From NCBI RefSeq assembly GCF_938039205.1, contig NZ_CALHVM010000001.1:1-35559 (forward strand): a stretch of 35,559 nt of DNA. Reading direction: 5' to 3'. The position numbers were made by a program, and so were the translations under genes. This DNA comes from an uncultured Campylobacter sp. Its GTDB lineage: Bacteria > Campylobacterota > Campylobacteria > Campylobacterales > Campylobacteraceae. Below are positions 1 through 9,110 of the stretch, in pieces; the stretch's first letter is position 1; every line of letters starts with the position of its first letter. The notes beneath the pieces were generated by a model. The model was not told where the DNA came from and did not search any database. It saw only the letters and a list, made by a program, of their open reading frames with translations.

Positions 1-68
1 CGCTAGGCATATAGCCTGCGGAGCGAAAATTTTGCAAAATCTCGGAAAAGCGCTCGCAAGACAAGCCG
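1..68. repeat. Partial copy 1 of a structured intergenic repeat
   Basis: Only the right half of the element lies in the window. A small hairpin AGGC(5-8)/GCCT(14-17) is followed by GCGAAAATTTTGCAAAATC and then, at 49-66, AGCGCTCGCAAGACAAGC. This aligns with 15391-15434, with one base of length difference and most positions matching, including the shared AGACAAGCCG end. The element ends about 16 bases before the trpGD start, in the presumed trpE-trpGD gap. Strand and function are unknown. Confidence 0.55.
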
Positions 69-83
69 TATAAAAGGAAAGAA

Positions 84-1697
84 ATGATTTTATTGATAGA
101 CAATTATGACAGCTTCGTCTTCAACGTGGAGCAGTATCTACGCGAACTAACCTCCGAGGAAGTACGCTGCGTGCGCAACGACAAGATCACGCTGGATGAG
201 ATCCGCAGGCTAAATCCGAGCAAAATCGTGCTAAGCCCGGGACCAAAACACCCGCAAGATAGCGGCATCTGCCTAGAAATTTTAAAAAGCGACATCGCCG
301 CGCCCGTGCTTGGTATCTGCCTCGGACATCAGGCGATCGGGCTCGTTTACGGCGCAAAGATCAAACACCTAGAAAAGCCATATCACGGCAAAACTTCGCT
401 AATAAAAGTTAGCCTCAAAGAGCCGCTATTTACGGGACTGCCGGACGAATTTGAGGTCATGCGCTACCACTCGCTTTACGTGGATGAGCTACCGTCAAAT
501 TTGCAGGCTACTGCAATGAGCGAGGACGGCGTAGTGATGGCGCTTAGCGTCAAAGATAGGCCGATTTTTGGTATCCAGTTTCACCCAGAGAGCTACTTCA
601 CGCAGTACGGCAAAAAAATCATCGAAAATTTCATAAACTACGAAGCCGCGCCTGCGGCAGAGGTCGCTAAAGAGCCAAAGATCCGCCCGCTCAAGCCGTT
701 TCTAATCAAGCTGCAAGAAAACGAGCGCCTCGACGACCGCGACTTTGAGCAAATTTGCGAAATCATCGCGAGCAAAGAGTATGAGATCACGCAGCTAGCG
801 GCACTTTTGGTGCTAATCAGCGAAAAAAGCCTCTATCCGCAAAGCCTAGCAAGCCTCGCCAAAAACATCCTAAAATACTCACAGACCTACCGCGATCCTT
901 CGCCGATGATCGATCTTTGCGGCACGGGCGGCGACGGCTTTAAAACGATAAATATCTCAACCACCGTCGCGTTTATCCTAGCGAGCCTGGGCGTCAAAGT
1001 CGCAAAGCACGGAAACAAAGCCGTTTCTAGCAAATCAGGCAGCTCAGACGTGCTTGAGATTTTGGGCGTTCATAGCTCAAATTCGCTCCTAGGGCAGCGC
1101 GAGCTGCTAAACGATAAAAATTTGGCCTTTTTCCACGCTCCTTTTTTCCATCCGCTAGTGGGCGAGGTACGCGAGGTACGCCAGCGCCTAGGTATCCGCA
1201 CGGTTTTTAACGTGCTTGGCCCGCTGCTAAATCCAAATTTGGCGCTCAAAAATCAGCTTGTTGGCGTCTATCATAAGCCTGTTTTACGCCTCTATGCCGA
1301 GACACTGCAGCTGCTGGGACGCGAGCGAGCGCTGGTGGTTCGCGGCGAGGACGGACTAGATGAGATCAGCCTGTGCGATGAGACGCGCGTCGTGGAGCTG
1401 CGCGGCGGTCAGATCAGCGAGTACAGCATCACGCCCGAGCAGTTTGGCTTCAGACGGGCGTTTCACAGCGAGATCGAGGGCGGCACGCCTGAGCAAAACG
1501 CCGAAATTTTAAAGCAAATTTTAAAAGGCGAGCTGGACGGACCGAAATTTGACGTCGTCGTGCTAAACGCGATGTTTGCGCTCTACACAGCGGGCGTCGC
1601 GGACAGCCCTGCGCAGGCAAAAGAGGTCATCCTGGACGCGATAAAAAGCGGTAAAGTTTATCGCTATTTTGAAGACTACGTGCGAGGCGAAGCGTGA
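84..1697 (+). CDS. trpGD: Anthranilate synthase glutaminase / anthranilate phosphoribosyltransferase fusion (TrpGD)
   Basis: This is a two-domain enzyme for the first two steps of tryptophan synthesis. Residues 1 to about 190 form a class I glutamine amidotransferase: oxyanion-loop GICLGHQ with nucleophile C79, and catalytic H167/E169 in FHPES. It supplies ammonia to TrpE, which should lie just upstream of the window. Residues from about 205 to 537 are TrpD, with the glycine-rich phosphoribosyl-pyrophosphate loop GTGGDG and the HGNKAVSSKSGSSD motif; this part joins anthranilate to phosphoribosyl pyrophosphate. The 537-residue fused length is usual for Campylobacter. An AAAGGAAAG ribosome site precedes the ATG. 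The stop overlaps the GTG start of trpF, which implies translational coupling. Cytoplasmic. Confidence 0.97.
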   Translation: MILLIDNYDSFVFNVEQYLRELTSEEVRCVRNDKITLDEIRRLNPSKIVLSPGPKHPQDSGICLEILKSDIAAPVLGICLGHQAIGLVYGAKIKHLEKPYHGKTSLIKVSLKEPLFTGLPDEFEVMRYHSLYVDELPSNLQATAMSEDGVVMALSVKDRPIFGIQFHPESYFTQYGKKIIENFINYEAAPAAEVAKEPKIRPLKPFLIKLQENERLDDRDFEQICEIIASKEYEITQLAALLVLISEKSLYPQSLASLAKNILKYSQTYRDPSPMIDLCGTGGDGFKTINISTTVAFILASLGVKVAKHGNKAVSSKSGSSDVLEILGVHSSNSLLGQRELLNDKNLAFFHAPFFHPLVGEVREVRQRLGIRTVFNVLGPLLNPNLALKNQLVGVYHKPVLRLYAETLQLLGRERALVVRGEDGLDEISLCDETRVVELRGGQISEYSITPEQFGFRRAFHSEIEGGTPEQNAEILKQILKGELDGPKFDVVVLNAMFALYTAGVADSPAQAKEVILDAIKSGKVYRYFEDYVRGEA

Positions 1698-2308
1698 CGC
1701 TGGTTAAAATTTGCGGTATCAAAACGCCTGCGGAGGCGCGCGAGGTGGCGAGTTTGGACGTTGATTTTTTGGGTGCGATATTTGCTAAAAGCAAGCGGCA
1801 GGTGAGTGCACAGACGGCGCGTGAGATAGCGGACATCGCGCATGCGGCGGGTAAAAAATGCGTCGGTGTTTTTGCCGGGCAAAGCGACTGCGAGATAATG
1901 GAAATCTGCGAATTTGTCCCGCTTGACGCGGCGCAGATCCACGAAGAGGTTAGCTCAAATTTATACGCAAATTTAAAGGCGATGGGGCTAGAGGTTTGGC
2001 GCGTTTATAGCGTGCTAGACGCGCTGCCCGCCGTCGATACCGCGCTTTGCGATATGCCGCTTTTTGACTGCAAAGGCGAAAATGCCGGCGGCAACGGCAC
2101 TAGCTTTGATTGGGAGATTTTGCGTGCAGTCAAATTTGACTTTGGCATGGCGGGCGGCATCGGCGAGCATAACGTGTGCGAAGCAATCAAATTTAACCCG
2201 CGAGTGCTCGATCTAAACTCAAAAGTCGAAGACGAAAATGGCATAAAAGATGTGCGAAAAATAGAGAGAATTTTAGAAGTTTTAAAATTTAACAATACAT
2301 TGGAGTAA
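1694..2308 (+). CDS. trpF: Phosphoribosylanthranilate isomerase (TrpF) with a replaced 3' end
   Basis: TrpF is the Amadori rearrangement step between TrpD and TrpC in tryptophan synthesis, a (beta/alpha)8 barrel. CGIK near the N-terminus (catalytic Cys) and the late DFGMAGGIGEHN phosphate-binding loop are intact, so the 204-residue protein should work. The GTG start overlaps the trpGD stop. The last 48 or so codons, from the GEHN motif on, differ from a second trpF end found downstream at 4671-4800. The live end reads ...RILEVLKFNNTLE and turns AT-rich, whereas the downstream copy reads ...KILELIKA. The simplest reading is that an incoming segment replaced the native 3' end and brought the next gene with it. 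Confidence 0.95.
   Translation: MTLVKICGIKTPAEAREVASLDVDFLGAIFAKSKRQVSAQTAREIADIAHAAGKKCVGVFAGQSDCEIMEICEFVPLDAAQIHEEVSSNLYANLKAMGLEVWRVYSVLDALPAVDTALCDMPLFDCKGENAGGNGTSFDWEILRAVKFDFGMAGGIGEHNVCEAIKFNPRVLDLNSKVEDENGIKDVRKIERILEVLKFNNTLE
2164..2308 (+). repeat. Left copy of the trpF 3'-end direct repeat
   Basis: This segment matches 4671-4800 at a constant offset of 2507 bases through the conserved core. The strongest core is 2187-2243 against 4694-4750, where 21 identical bases are followed by one mismatch and another 20 identical bases. Identity begins exactly at CGAGCATAACG (2164 and 4671) and fades toward the stop codons. The pair brackets the RloC-like gene. Confidence 0.85.
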
Positions 2309-2313
2309 ATACA

Positions 2314-4386
2314 ATGTTTAGTAATTTTTGTGGCATAAAAATTCAAGGAAAGTGCTTTCAAAGCGAAGTAAATTTAAAATTTTTTAGTGAAGAATATCAT
2401 AGGTTTTGTTTAGTTTATGGCAAAAACGGAAGCGGTAAAAGCACTATTTCGCAAGCTTTTGATACCGTCAAACAAAACAATCAACCTCTTATTGCTAGCC
2501 AAATTATAGACAGAAGCGGAGTAGTAGTAAATTTAACAAACGAAGATCAGAAAAATAATATTTTCGTATTTAATGAAGAATATGTCAATAGCAAGGTTAA
2601 AATTAAAGATAATGGTTTGGACGCGATAGTTTTACTTGGAGATAAGGCAGATATAGATGGAAAACTTGAAAAAATAGAAAATATTAGAGAAATTAGAACT
2701 CAAAGAAAACAAGGCTACGAACAAGAATTAAAGAAATATGAGGATGATAAAAATACAGATAACCCTAAAAAATATGAAAATGATGTAGTGGAAAATTTAA
2801 AGAGTAATTTTGCCGAACGAGAGAAAAATATTCTAAGAAATACAAATAGAAATTTACAAAATAAAACAATAGAATTCGCAAAAAATATCATAGATCATTT
2901 TGAAACAGATGTAAGTACAGATGAGTTGAAAAATAACTTTGATGAAAAACTTAAATCTTACGAAGATATCCGAAGTGATTTAAATTTTACAGAAGAGATA
3001 AAACAGCTAAATTTTGAAGATATTAAGCAGCTTTTGCTACACCAAGTAGAACAAAAACAATTAACCCCAAGAGAAGAAAAAATAAAACAGGCAATAGCAG
3101 AAGCAAACCACATAGTAACTAAAAATATAATGGAAAGTGATAAAGATATTTGTCCATATTGCTTCCAAAAACTAACAGATGAATATAAAAGAGAAATTTT
3201 ATCAAGCTTAGAAACAATCTTTAATCCAGAGATACGAAACCATCAGACGAATTTGAAAAACAAGAAACAGGAAATTCAGAATTCACTGAATAATTTTAAA
3301 AATTTACCAGATATTGATAAACTAGATAAAAATTTGTTTGATACTATAAAAATACAAATTGATACCTGCCAAACTGAAGTCACTGAAAAACTAAATCAAA
3401 AGATACAAAATCCATTCGTCCCCTTAAATTTAGATGTAAATTTTGATAACTTAGTTAATGAATTAAATCAAAATTTAGATCAGCTTGAGCAAAGAAGACA
3501 AGTTTTTATGGCACAAAAAGCTATAGCTAACGAGCTAAAACAAGAGCTTGAAGAACTAAATAAACAAATAGCCTATTGTAAGATAAAAGATAACTTTAAC
3601 TATTACGAAGAAAAGCTAAAGATTAAGGATGCTTTAAATAGCAAAAAAGCCATTAATGACAGACGACTGGAGTGTATAAGTAGTAAAAATTCAGAACTAA
3701 ATGCTCAAAGAATGCAGATAAATATAGCCCAGGATAAGATTAATGAGCATCTAAAATATATATTTTTTAAAGAAGGTAGGCTTGAGCTTGGTGAACCAAA
3801 TGAGCAGGGACAATATGTTTTAAAATCAAACGGCAATAGAGTAAAAGCTAAAGATGTCTCGACCGGCGAGAGAAATGCTATTGCATTGAGCTATTTCTTT
3901 ACCGAGATTTTCAAAGGCGATAATAAAGAAGAATTTTATACAAAACCAAAATTTATAGTTATAGATGATCCAATTTCTAGCTTTGATTTTGAAAATAAAG
4001 TTGGAATAATGTCGTTTTTAAATTATCAAATTCATAAAATTATGACTGGTTGTAGTGAAAGTAAGATGATAGTTTTAACTCATGATTTAATGAGCGCGTT
4101 TGATATACAAAAGATTATTGGTTCACTGCCGCAAATAAAAATCAACGAAAAAAATGAAGTAATATTTATACAAAGAGAACTAAAAAATCAGAAATTAGTT
4201 GATTTTGGTAAAAAATATTCAGAATATAAAACTCTTTTAAACGAAATTTATGATTATGTAAGTAAGCCCAAACCAGAAAATGCAAATACTTACAACAATA
4301 CAATACCAGAAAATGTAAATATTGGCAACAATATGAGAAAAGTACTAGAAGCCTTTGGGGCACATTCAATTATCAATGCGGTATAG
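2314..4386 (+). CDS. RloC-like ABC ATPase / anticodon-nuclease-type protein, main part (frameshifted near its end)
   Basis: This is a member of the AAA_13/PrrC-RloC group of ABC-type ATPases coupled to a C-terminal tRNA anticodon nuclease, a translation-stopping phage-defence device in characterised members. Visible parts are Walker A GKNGSGKST (36-44), long charged coiled coils (about 100-270 and 290-480), a zinc-hook-like CPYC at 280-283 as in RloC and Rad50 but not PrrC, ABC signature STGERNA (516-), Walker B FIVIDDP with D551/D552, and switch LTHD (H590). R675-x3-E679 (MRKVLEAF) resembles the start of the PrrC-type R...E...H nuclease triad. The frame then breaks at about 4357-4362, and the rest continues in another frame at 4362-4679. 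The gene is far more AT-rich than its neighbours. GGAG at 2302-2305, inside the end of trpF, serves as ribosome site, so it should be translated from the trp mRNA. Substrate specificity cannot be read from sequence. Confidence 0.8.
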   Translation: MFSNFCGIKIQGKCFQSEVNLKFFSEEYHRFCLVYGKNGSGKSTISQAFDTVKQNNQPLIASQIIDRSGVVVNLTNEDQKNNIFVFNEEYVNSKVKIKDNGLDAIVLLGDKADIDGKLEKIENIREIRTQRKQGYEQELKKYEDDKNTDNPKKYENDVVENLKSNFAEREKNILRNTNRNLQNKTIEFAKNIIDHFETDVSTDELKNNFDEKLKSYEDIRSDLNFTEEIKQLNFEDIKQLLLHQVEQKQLTPREEKIKQAIAEANHIVTKNIMESDKDICPYCFQKLTDEYKREILSSLETIFNPEIRNHQTNLKNKKQEIQNSLNNFKNLPDIDKLDKNLFDTIKIQIDTCQTEVTEKLNQKIQNPFVPLNLDVNFDNLVNELNQNLDQLEQRRQVFMAQKAIANELKQELEELNKQIAYCKIKDNFNYYEEKLKIKDALNSKKAINDRRLECISSKNSELNAQRMQINIAQDKINEHLKYIFFKEGRLELGEPNEQGQYVLKSNGNRVKAKDVSTGERNAIALSYFFTEIFKGDNKEEFYTKPKFIVIDDPISSFDFENKVGIMSFLNYQIHKIMTGCSESKMIVLTHDLMSAFDIQKIIGSLPQIKINEKNEVIFIQRELKNQKLVDFGKKYSEYKTLLNEIYDYVSKPKPENANTYNNTIPENVNIGNNMRKVLEAFGAHSIINAV

Positions 4387-4679
4387 AAGATATCGCAAGA
4401 GACAAGGTAATAGTAGCAAACTTAAGCCCAGAACAACAAACATATTTTGAAAATTTAATGTATCGTTTGGTTTTGCACGGTGAAAGCCACGCAGAAGATA
4501 AAACAAAAACTCTTGATTTTTTCTCCTATATTAGCGAAGATGAAAGACAAAATACTGCAAAAGATATCCTTTCTCTTTTGTATTTACTAAATAAAGCGCA
4601 CCTGCAAAAGTATTTACAAAAAGAGCAAGTAGAGAAAATAGAGCAGTGGGTTAAAAATTGCGAAATTCGTCGAGCATAA
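4362..4679 (+). pseudogene. Out-of-frame C-terminal part of the RloC-like protein
   Basis: Without the frame break, the upstream protein would continue here: TFNYQCGIEDIARDK, then VANLSPEQQTYFENLMYRL, then VLHGESHAEDK, to a stop at 4679. Residues LVLHGESH supply the histidine expected after R675/E679 in PrrC/RloC-type nucleases. The break lies at a GGGG run (4357-4360); one extra G, or loss of two bases, would restore a single protein of about 790 residues. An internal ATG at 4458 could start a 73-residue peptide, but no good ribosome site precedes it. The last codons run into the trpF repeat at 4671. This is either a decayed gene, a phase-variable one, or a sequencing error. Confidence 0.75.
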
Positions 4680-4800
4680 CGCGAGCAAAGCGGTCAAATT
4701 TAACCCGCGAGTGCTTGATCTAAACTCAAAAGTCGAGGATGAAAACGGCGTGAAATCGGCGGAGAAAATAAAGAAAATTTTGGAGCTGATAAAGGCGTAA
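4671..4800 (+). pseudogene. Remnant of the original trpF 3' end
   Basis: Read in the TrpF frame from GAG at 4672, this encodes EHNASKAVKFNPRVLDLNSK, then VEDENGVKSAEKIKKILELI and KA before a TAA at 4798-4800. That is the last 42 or so residues of a TrpF, without start codon or ribosome site. Its GC content and ending resemble the host more than the live trpF end does. I read it as the displaced native end, left behind when the RloC-like gene arrived. A terminator follows at 4829. Confidence 0.85.
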
Positions 4801-4828
4801 ATTTTCAAAAGCAAAAATAAGATAATAA

Positions 4829-4867
4829 AAAAGCCGGCTTTAAATCAACCACGCAAAGCCGACTTTT
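4829..4867. terminator. Bidirectional terminator-like hairpin between convergent genes
   Basis: Stem AAAAGCCGGCTTT (4829-4841) pairs with AAAGCCGACTTTT (4855-4867) with one mismatch, giving A- and T-rich flanks in both directions. It lies between the trpF remnant (plus) and the stop of the minus-strand gene at 4874. It would end transcription coming from trpGDF, so trpBA needs a promoter of its own. Confidence 0.7.
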
Positions 4868-4873
4868 ACCGCC

Positions 4874-6445
4874 TTACTCGCTTTTAAAATTAAAAATTTT
4901 CACATCGCTTTTCGTCTCGTCCTTGAAATAAATCTGCACCGATACTCTTTGGATATTTGGCGCTTCTTTGTATATATTATCGGCGTCCGCTTTTACATTG
5001 TACGGCTTTGGCAGCTCAGTATCGGGAACGTCTTTATTGATACCGTAAACGATCTTTTCCACGCCGTCGCCGTACGAGAGGATGTGGGTGAAATAAACTA
5101 TATCTTTACGGCCGGCATTTGACACCCAGTGGTTTGATGTTTGTTTGAGCATCTTTATATCGCTTTCGGCTTTTGGGTCTAGTATCTCTCCGCTTGGTAG
5201 CTTTTTGTACCATTCGTACTTAAACGGCCCGTTTATATTGCCGTTTCGGTCTTTGTATTTAAACTCTATATACTCTTTTACGACTTGCGCGTCGTCTGGC
5301 AATCCAAACCAGTTTTTGGGCTTCTTTTCGCCGCTATCTTGGTAAACTATATCAAAATACCCAGTGCTGATAAACTCTCCCTGCCCGTCTATACGGTAAA
5401 AAATTTCAGTCGGTTTGTCTGAAATGTTCGCTACTATTTGATAACCCTGATTGGTATGGATTCTCTCGACCGTTACGGGATTTTCAAAGATGCTTTGACT
5501 GATTTTATCCAGCTCAGTTTTACGCTCGTGGATATATTTTATCTGGGCATTTAGCTCGTCTTTATCGGTAAAGTAACGCGCCAATTTCCCTTCTTCATTC
5601 AGCTTTAAAAATTTATCCGCGTACTCTTTTTCCAGCTTTTTATCGGACATCGTCTGATCCCCTAAAACAGCCTTTGAGTATGCGCGCGCCAGCTCATAGT
5701 ATGCAGGCGCAAAATCCGGATTTTGCTTAACGAAATTTGTTAGTTTTTCTGTTTTTTGTTTGCCGTTTTCGAGTAAAATTTTGGCGTAACTATCGATCAA
5801 AATATCATCGTTTTTAAACATTTCGTTGTAAATTTCTTTTGCGCCGGCTTTGCCCTCTTGGATCTTTAAAAACGACTGAAATCTTAAATGCGGATCTAGT
5901 TTACGGTCGCTAAACGAAAAATATTTTATATACGATTTTCTCGCATTTCCGTAATCTCCGCTAAGCTCATAAATCCTGGCATTATGATAATAATCCTCTT
6001 GCGTTTTCGGGTTTGCGATGATGCCGCCGCCTTTGCCGATGTTTTCGCTTAGTTTGTCTATTTTCGTATCTACGTTTTGTATAGCGGATTTTATATTTTT
6101 GCTATCTTCTTTTATCTCCGTTACCGTCTGCTTGATCTCGTCCGTATCTTTTTTGATCATGCCTAGTAAATTTTGAATTTTTTCAAGCGGCGGTATGATG
6201 CTGGCCAAGTAGCCGTTTTCGCTACTTTTTTCTTCCGCGCTTTGCAGTCCGTACATAGAGCCGGTGGCGATTATGCTTAAACTCGTAAATACCATGATCG
6301 GCAAAACCCTCTGCCTTAGTCTAGATAGCCCGATATAAGCCAAAAATAGGACGCAAGTGATAATTATGCTAGCATAAAATAGATATTTCGCAAAAGGAGC
6401 GATCGGCTGACAAATGTCGGAAATACCGCCGAAAACGGTAGCCAA
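4874..6445 (-). CDS. Unrecognised membrane protein with coiled coil and TPR-like repeats (N-terminus frameshifted)
   Basis: I do not recognise a family. From the N-terminus, two hydrophobic segments (about 17-40 and 48-67) are followed by a coiled coil rich in K/D/E/I (about 85-135), a glycine hinge KGGG, TPR-like helices (about 150-270, with YYHNARIYELSGDYGNARKS), and a C-terminal half with FYRIDGQGEF and FKYEWYKKLP stretches suggesting beta sandwiches. It is probably anchored in the inner membrane with a large soluble domain. The in-frame start at 6445 is a TTG without a ribosome site. A better start, ATG at 6497 behind AAAGGATAAG, begins MGAIKRSIK and meets this frame after a one-base shift in the A/T run at about 6463-6473; the joined N-terminus would be MGAIKRSIKKNKIWVGGLAT. 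It interrupts the trp operon in antisense orientation. Composition is host-like, unlike the RloC-like gene. Confidence 0.75.
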   Translation of the reverse strand: MATVFGGISDICQPIAPFAKYLFYASIIITCVLFLAYIGLSRLRQRVLPIMVFTSLSIIATGSMYGLQSAEEKSSENGYLASIIPPLEKIQNLLGMIKKDTDEIKQTVTEIKEDSKNIKSAIQNVDTKIDKLSENIGKGGGIIANPKTQEDYYHNARIYELSGDYGNARKSYIKYFSFSDRKLDPHLRFQSFLKIQEGKAGAKEIYNEMFKNDDILIDSYAKILLENGKQKTEKLTNFVKQNPDFAPAYYELARAYSKAVLGDQTMSDKKLEKEYADKFLKLNEEGKLARYFTDKDELNAQIKYIHERKTELDKISQSIFENPVTVERIHTNQGYQIVANISDKPTEIFYRIDGQGEFISTGYFDIVYQDSGEKKPKNWFGLPDDAQVVKEYIEFKYKDRNGNINGPFKYEWYKKLPSGEILDPKAESDIKMLKQTSNHWVSNAGRKDIVYFTHILSYGDGVEKIVYGINKDVPDTELPKPYNVKADADNIYKEAPNIQRVSVQIYFKDETKSDVKIFNFKSE

Positions 6446-6671
6446 ACCGCCTACCCAAATTTTATTTTTATTTAATGCTTCTTTTTATGGCGCCCATATT
6501 CTTATCCTTTGGTTTTTATTTCGTCTTAAATACCTCTTGGCTCGCTTACCAAATTTGACCGAAAGCCGCTTTTTTATATCGCCGTAACATATTTGGAATC
6601 ATATCGTTTTTTACCATAAATTCAAAATTTACGCGCGCTAAAAATACCGTAAAATAAGCCTAATAAAAACT

Positions 6672-6703
6672 TAAAATGCTAAAATAAACAAAAATTTAAA
6701 GGA
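6672..6703 (+). promoter_or_regulatory. Candidate trpBA promoter and ribosome site
   Basis: Two TAAAAT boxes (6672-6677, 6680-6685) in an A/T-rich stretch could serve as -10 elements, and AAAGGA (6698-6703) is the ribosome site of trpB. No clear -35 is visible, which is usual for Campylobacter. A promoter is needed here because a terminator and an antisense gene separate trpB from trpF. The 263-base gap otherwise holds only the 5' region of the divergent gene. Confidence 0.4.
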
Positions 6704-6708
6704 TACCT

Positions 6709-7882
<1,174 letters not shown>

Positions 7883-7890
<8 letters not shown>

Positions 7891-8632
7891 GGTAAAAGAC
7901 GCGTTCGCGGGCAAAAAAGCAAACATCGGCTACGTCGTGGCGGGATATCCTAGCGCCAAGGCGACGAAGGAGTTTTTATTAAATTTAGACGGCAGCTGCC
8001 TGGATCTACTTGAGCTTGGCATCCCCTACTCCGATCCGCTCGCAGACGGCAAACTCATCGCGCAAGCTAGCTTTGAAACTGCCGCAAAGGGCGTAAATAC
8101 AGGCACGGTATTTACCATGCTAGAAGAGTGCAAAGGCAAGATAAATAAACCGGTCGTATTTCTCGTGTATTTTAACATCGTGTTTGCCTACGGCGTAGAG
8201 AGGTTTATCGCTCGCTCAAAAGAGGTCGGTATAGCAGGATTTATCATCCCCGATCTGCCGTTTGAGGAGAGCGAGGAGGTAGCGGGACTGTGCGCTAAAT
8301 TTGACCTTGATCTCATCCCGTTAATCAGCGTCACTTCGCAAAACCGCGCGGATAAAATTTTAAAATTCGGCTCAGGATTTGTCTATGCTCTGGGCGCTAT
8401 TGGCGTGAGCGGGTCGCAGCGAGCTAGCGAGGAGAGGCTAAAGGCGCTAGTAGAGGGTCTAAAAAAAAGAAGCGATCTGCCTGTTGCGGTAGGCTTTGGC
8501 GTGAAAAATAAAAACGATGCCGACGAGGTAAAAACCTACGCCGACGGCGCGATAATCGGCACCGAGATAGTAAAGCTCACGGCCAAATTTGAGGGCGAAG
8601 AGCTGATAAAGCAAATCAATAAACTTTTTTAA
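7883..8632 (+). CDS. trpA: Tryptophan synthase alpha subunit
   Basis: TrpA cleaves indole-3-glycerol phosphate to indole and glyceraldehyde 3-phosphate in the alpha2beta2 complex with TrpB. The signature LELGIPYSDPLADG carries the catalytic glutamate and aspartate, GIAGFIIPDLPFEE is the second conserved block, and VAVGFGVKN and GAIIGTEIVK form the phosphate site. Length 249 residues, slightly short but complete. The start lies within the end of trpB (AAAGGAAAAATTT before ATG), so the two are translationally coupled. Confidence 0.97.
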
Positions 8633-8660
8633 ATTTAGCGGCGTTTGCGTTAAATTTAAG

Positions 8661-8666
8661 TATAAT
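8661..8666 (+). promoter_or_regulatory. Sigma70-type -10 box before the CheX-like gene
   Basis: TATAAT at 8661-8666 in the 61-base gap after trpA, 28 bases before the start at 8694, preceded by an A/T-rich stretch. AAAGGA at 8681-8686 is the ribosome site. This gives the flagellar trio its own promoter in addition to readthrough from trpA. Confidence 0.6.
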
Positions 8667-8693
8667 TATAAAATTTGTTTAAAGGACGGCGCG

Positions 8694-9110
8694 ATGATGG
8701 ACGTTGCGGAGCTTGGGATCAAGCATCTGTGCGAGGATACCCTGGGCTACAAGGTAGAGAGCGCAAAGAGCGCGGAGGGGGAATTTTACGGATCGAGTTT
8801 GCCGATTTTTAAGGGCAAAGAGGAGTTTCACTTTTATCTTTACTTTAAAAAAGATACGCTAAACCGCTTTGCTAGCGTGCTTCTTGGCGTCGATAAACTA
8901 GCCGAAGACGAGCTAAGCGACATCTGCAAAGAGGTGGCAAATCTCACGATCGGCTACGCTAAAAATCTACTCAACGAACGCGAAGCAAACGCTTATAAAC
9001 TAGGCACTCCCGAGTATCTAGGTAGGACGAGCTTTCACGTCAAACTAGACGACAAGCGCGTCTATAAAATCAAAAATAGAACATTTCAAGTAGGATATAA
9101 AAAAGCATGA
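8694..9110 (+). CDS. CheX-like protein, flagellar/chemotaxis-associated
   Basis: A 138-residue protein resembling the CheX/CheC fold: a short N-terminal helix, beta strands around YGSSLPIFKGKEEFHFYLYF, then an acidic helix LAEDELSDICKEVANLTIGY similar to the E...N motif of CheX-type CheY-P phosphatases. It occupies the place of C. jejuni Cj0350, directly before fliN, and overlaps fliN by 4 bases (ATGA). That context argues for a role at the flagellar switch, perhaps dephosphorylating CheY. The phosphatase activity is inference. ATG ATG at 8694 leaves one codon of doubt on the start. Confidence 0.75.
   Translation: MMDVAELGIKHLCEDTLGYKVESAKSAEGEFYGSSLPIFKGKEEFHFYLYFKKDTLNRFASVLLGVDKLAEDELSDICKEVANLTIGYAKNLLNEREANAYKLGTPEYLGRTSFHVKLDDKRVYKIKNRTFQVGYKKA

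Noticed and set aside
2314..4680. RloC-like insert as a transposon or insertion sequence
   Set aside because: No transposase or integrase frame and no terminal inverted repeats. The flanking repeats are long coding trpF ends of differing sequence, not a short target duplication.
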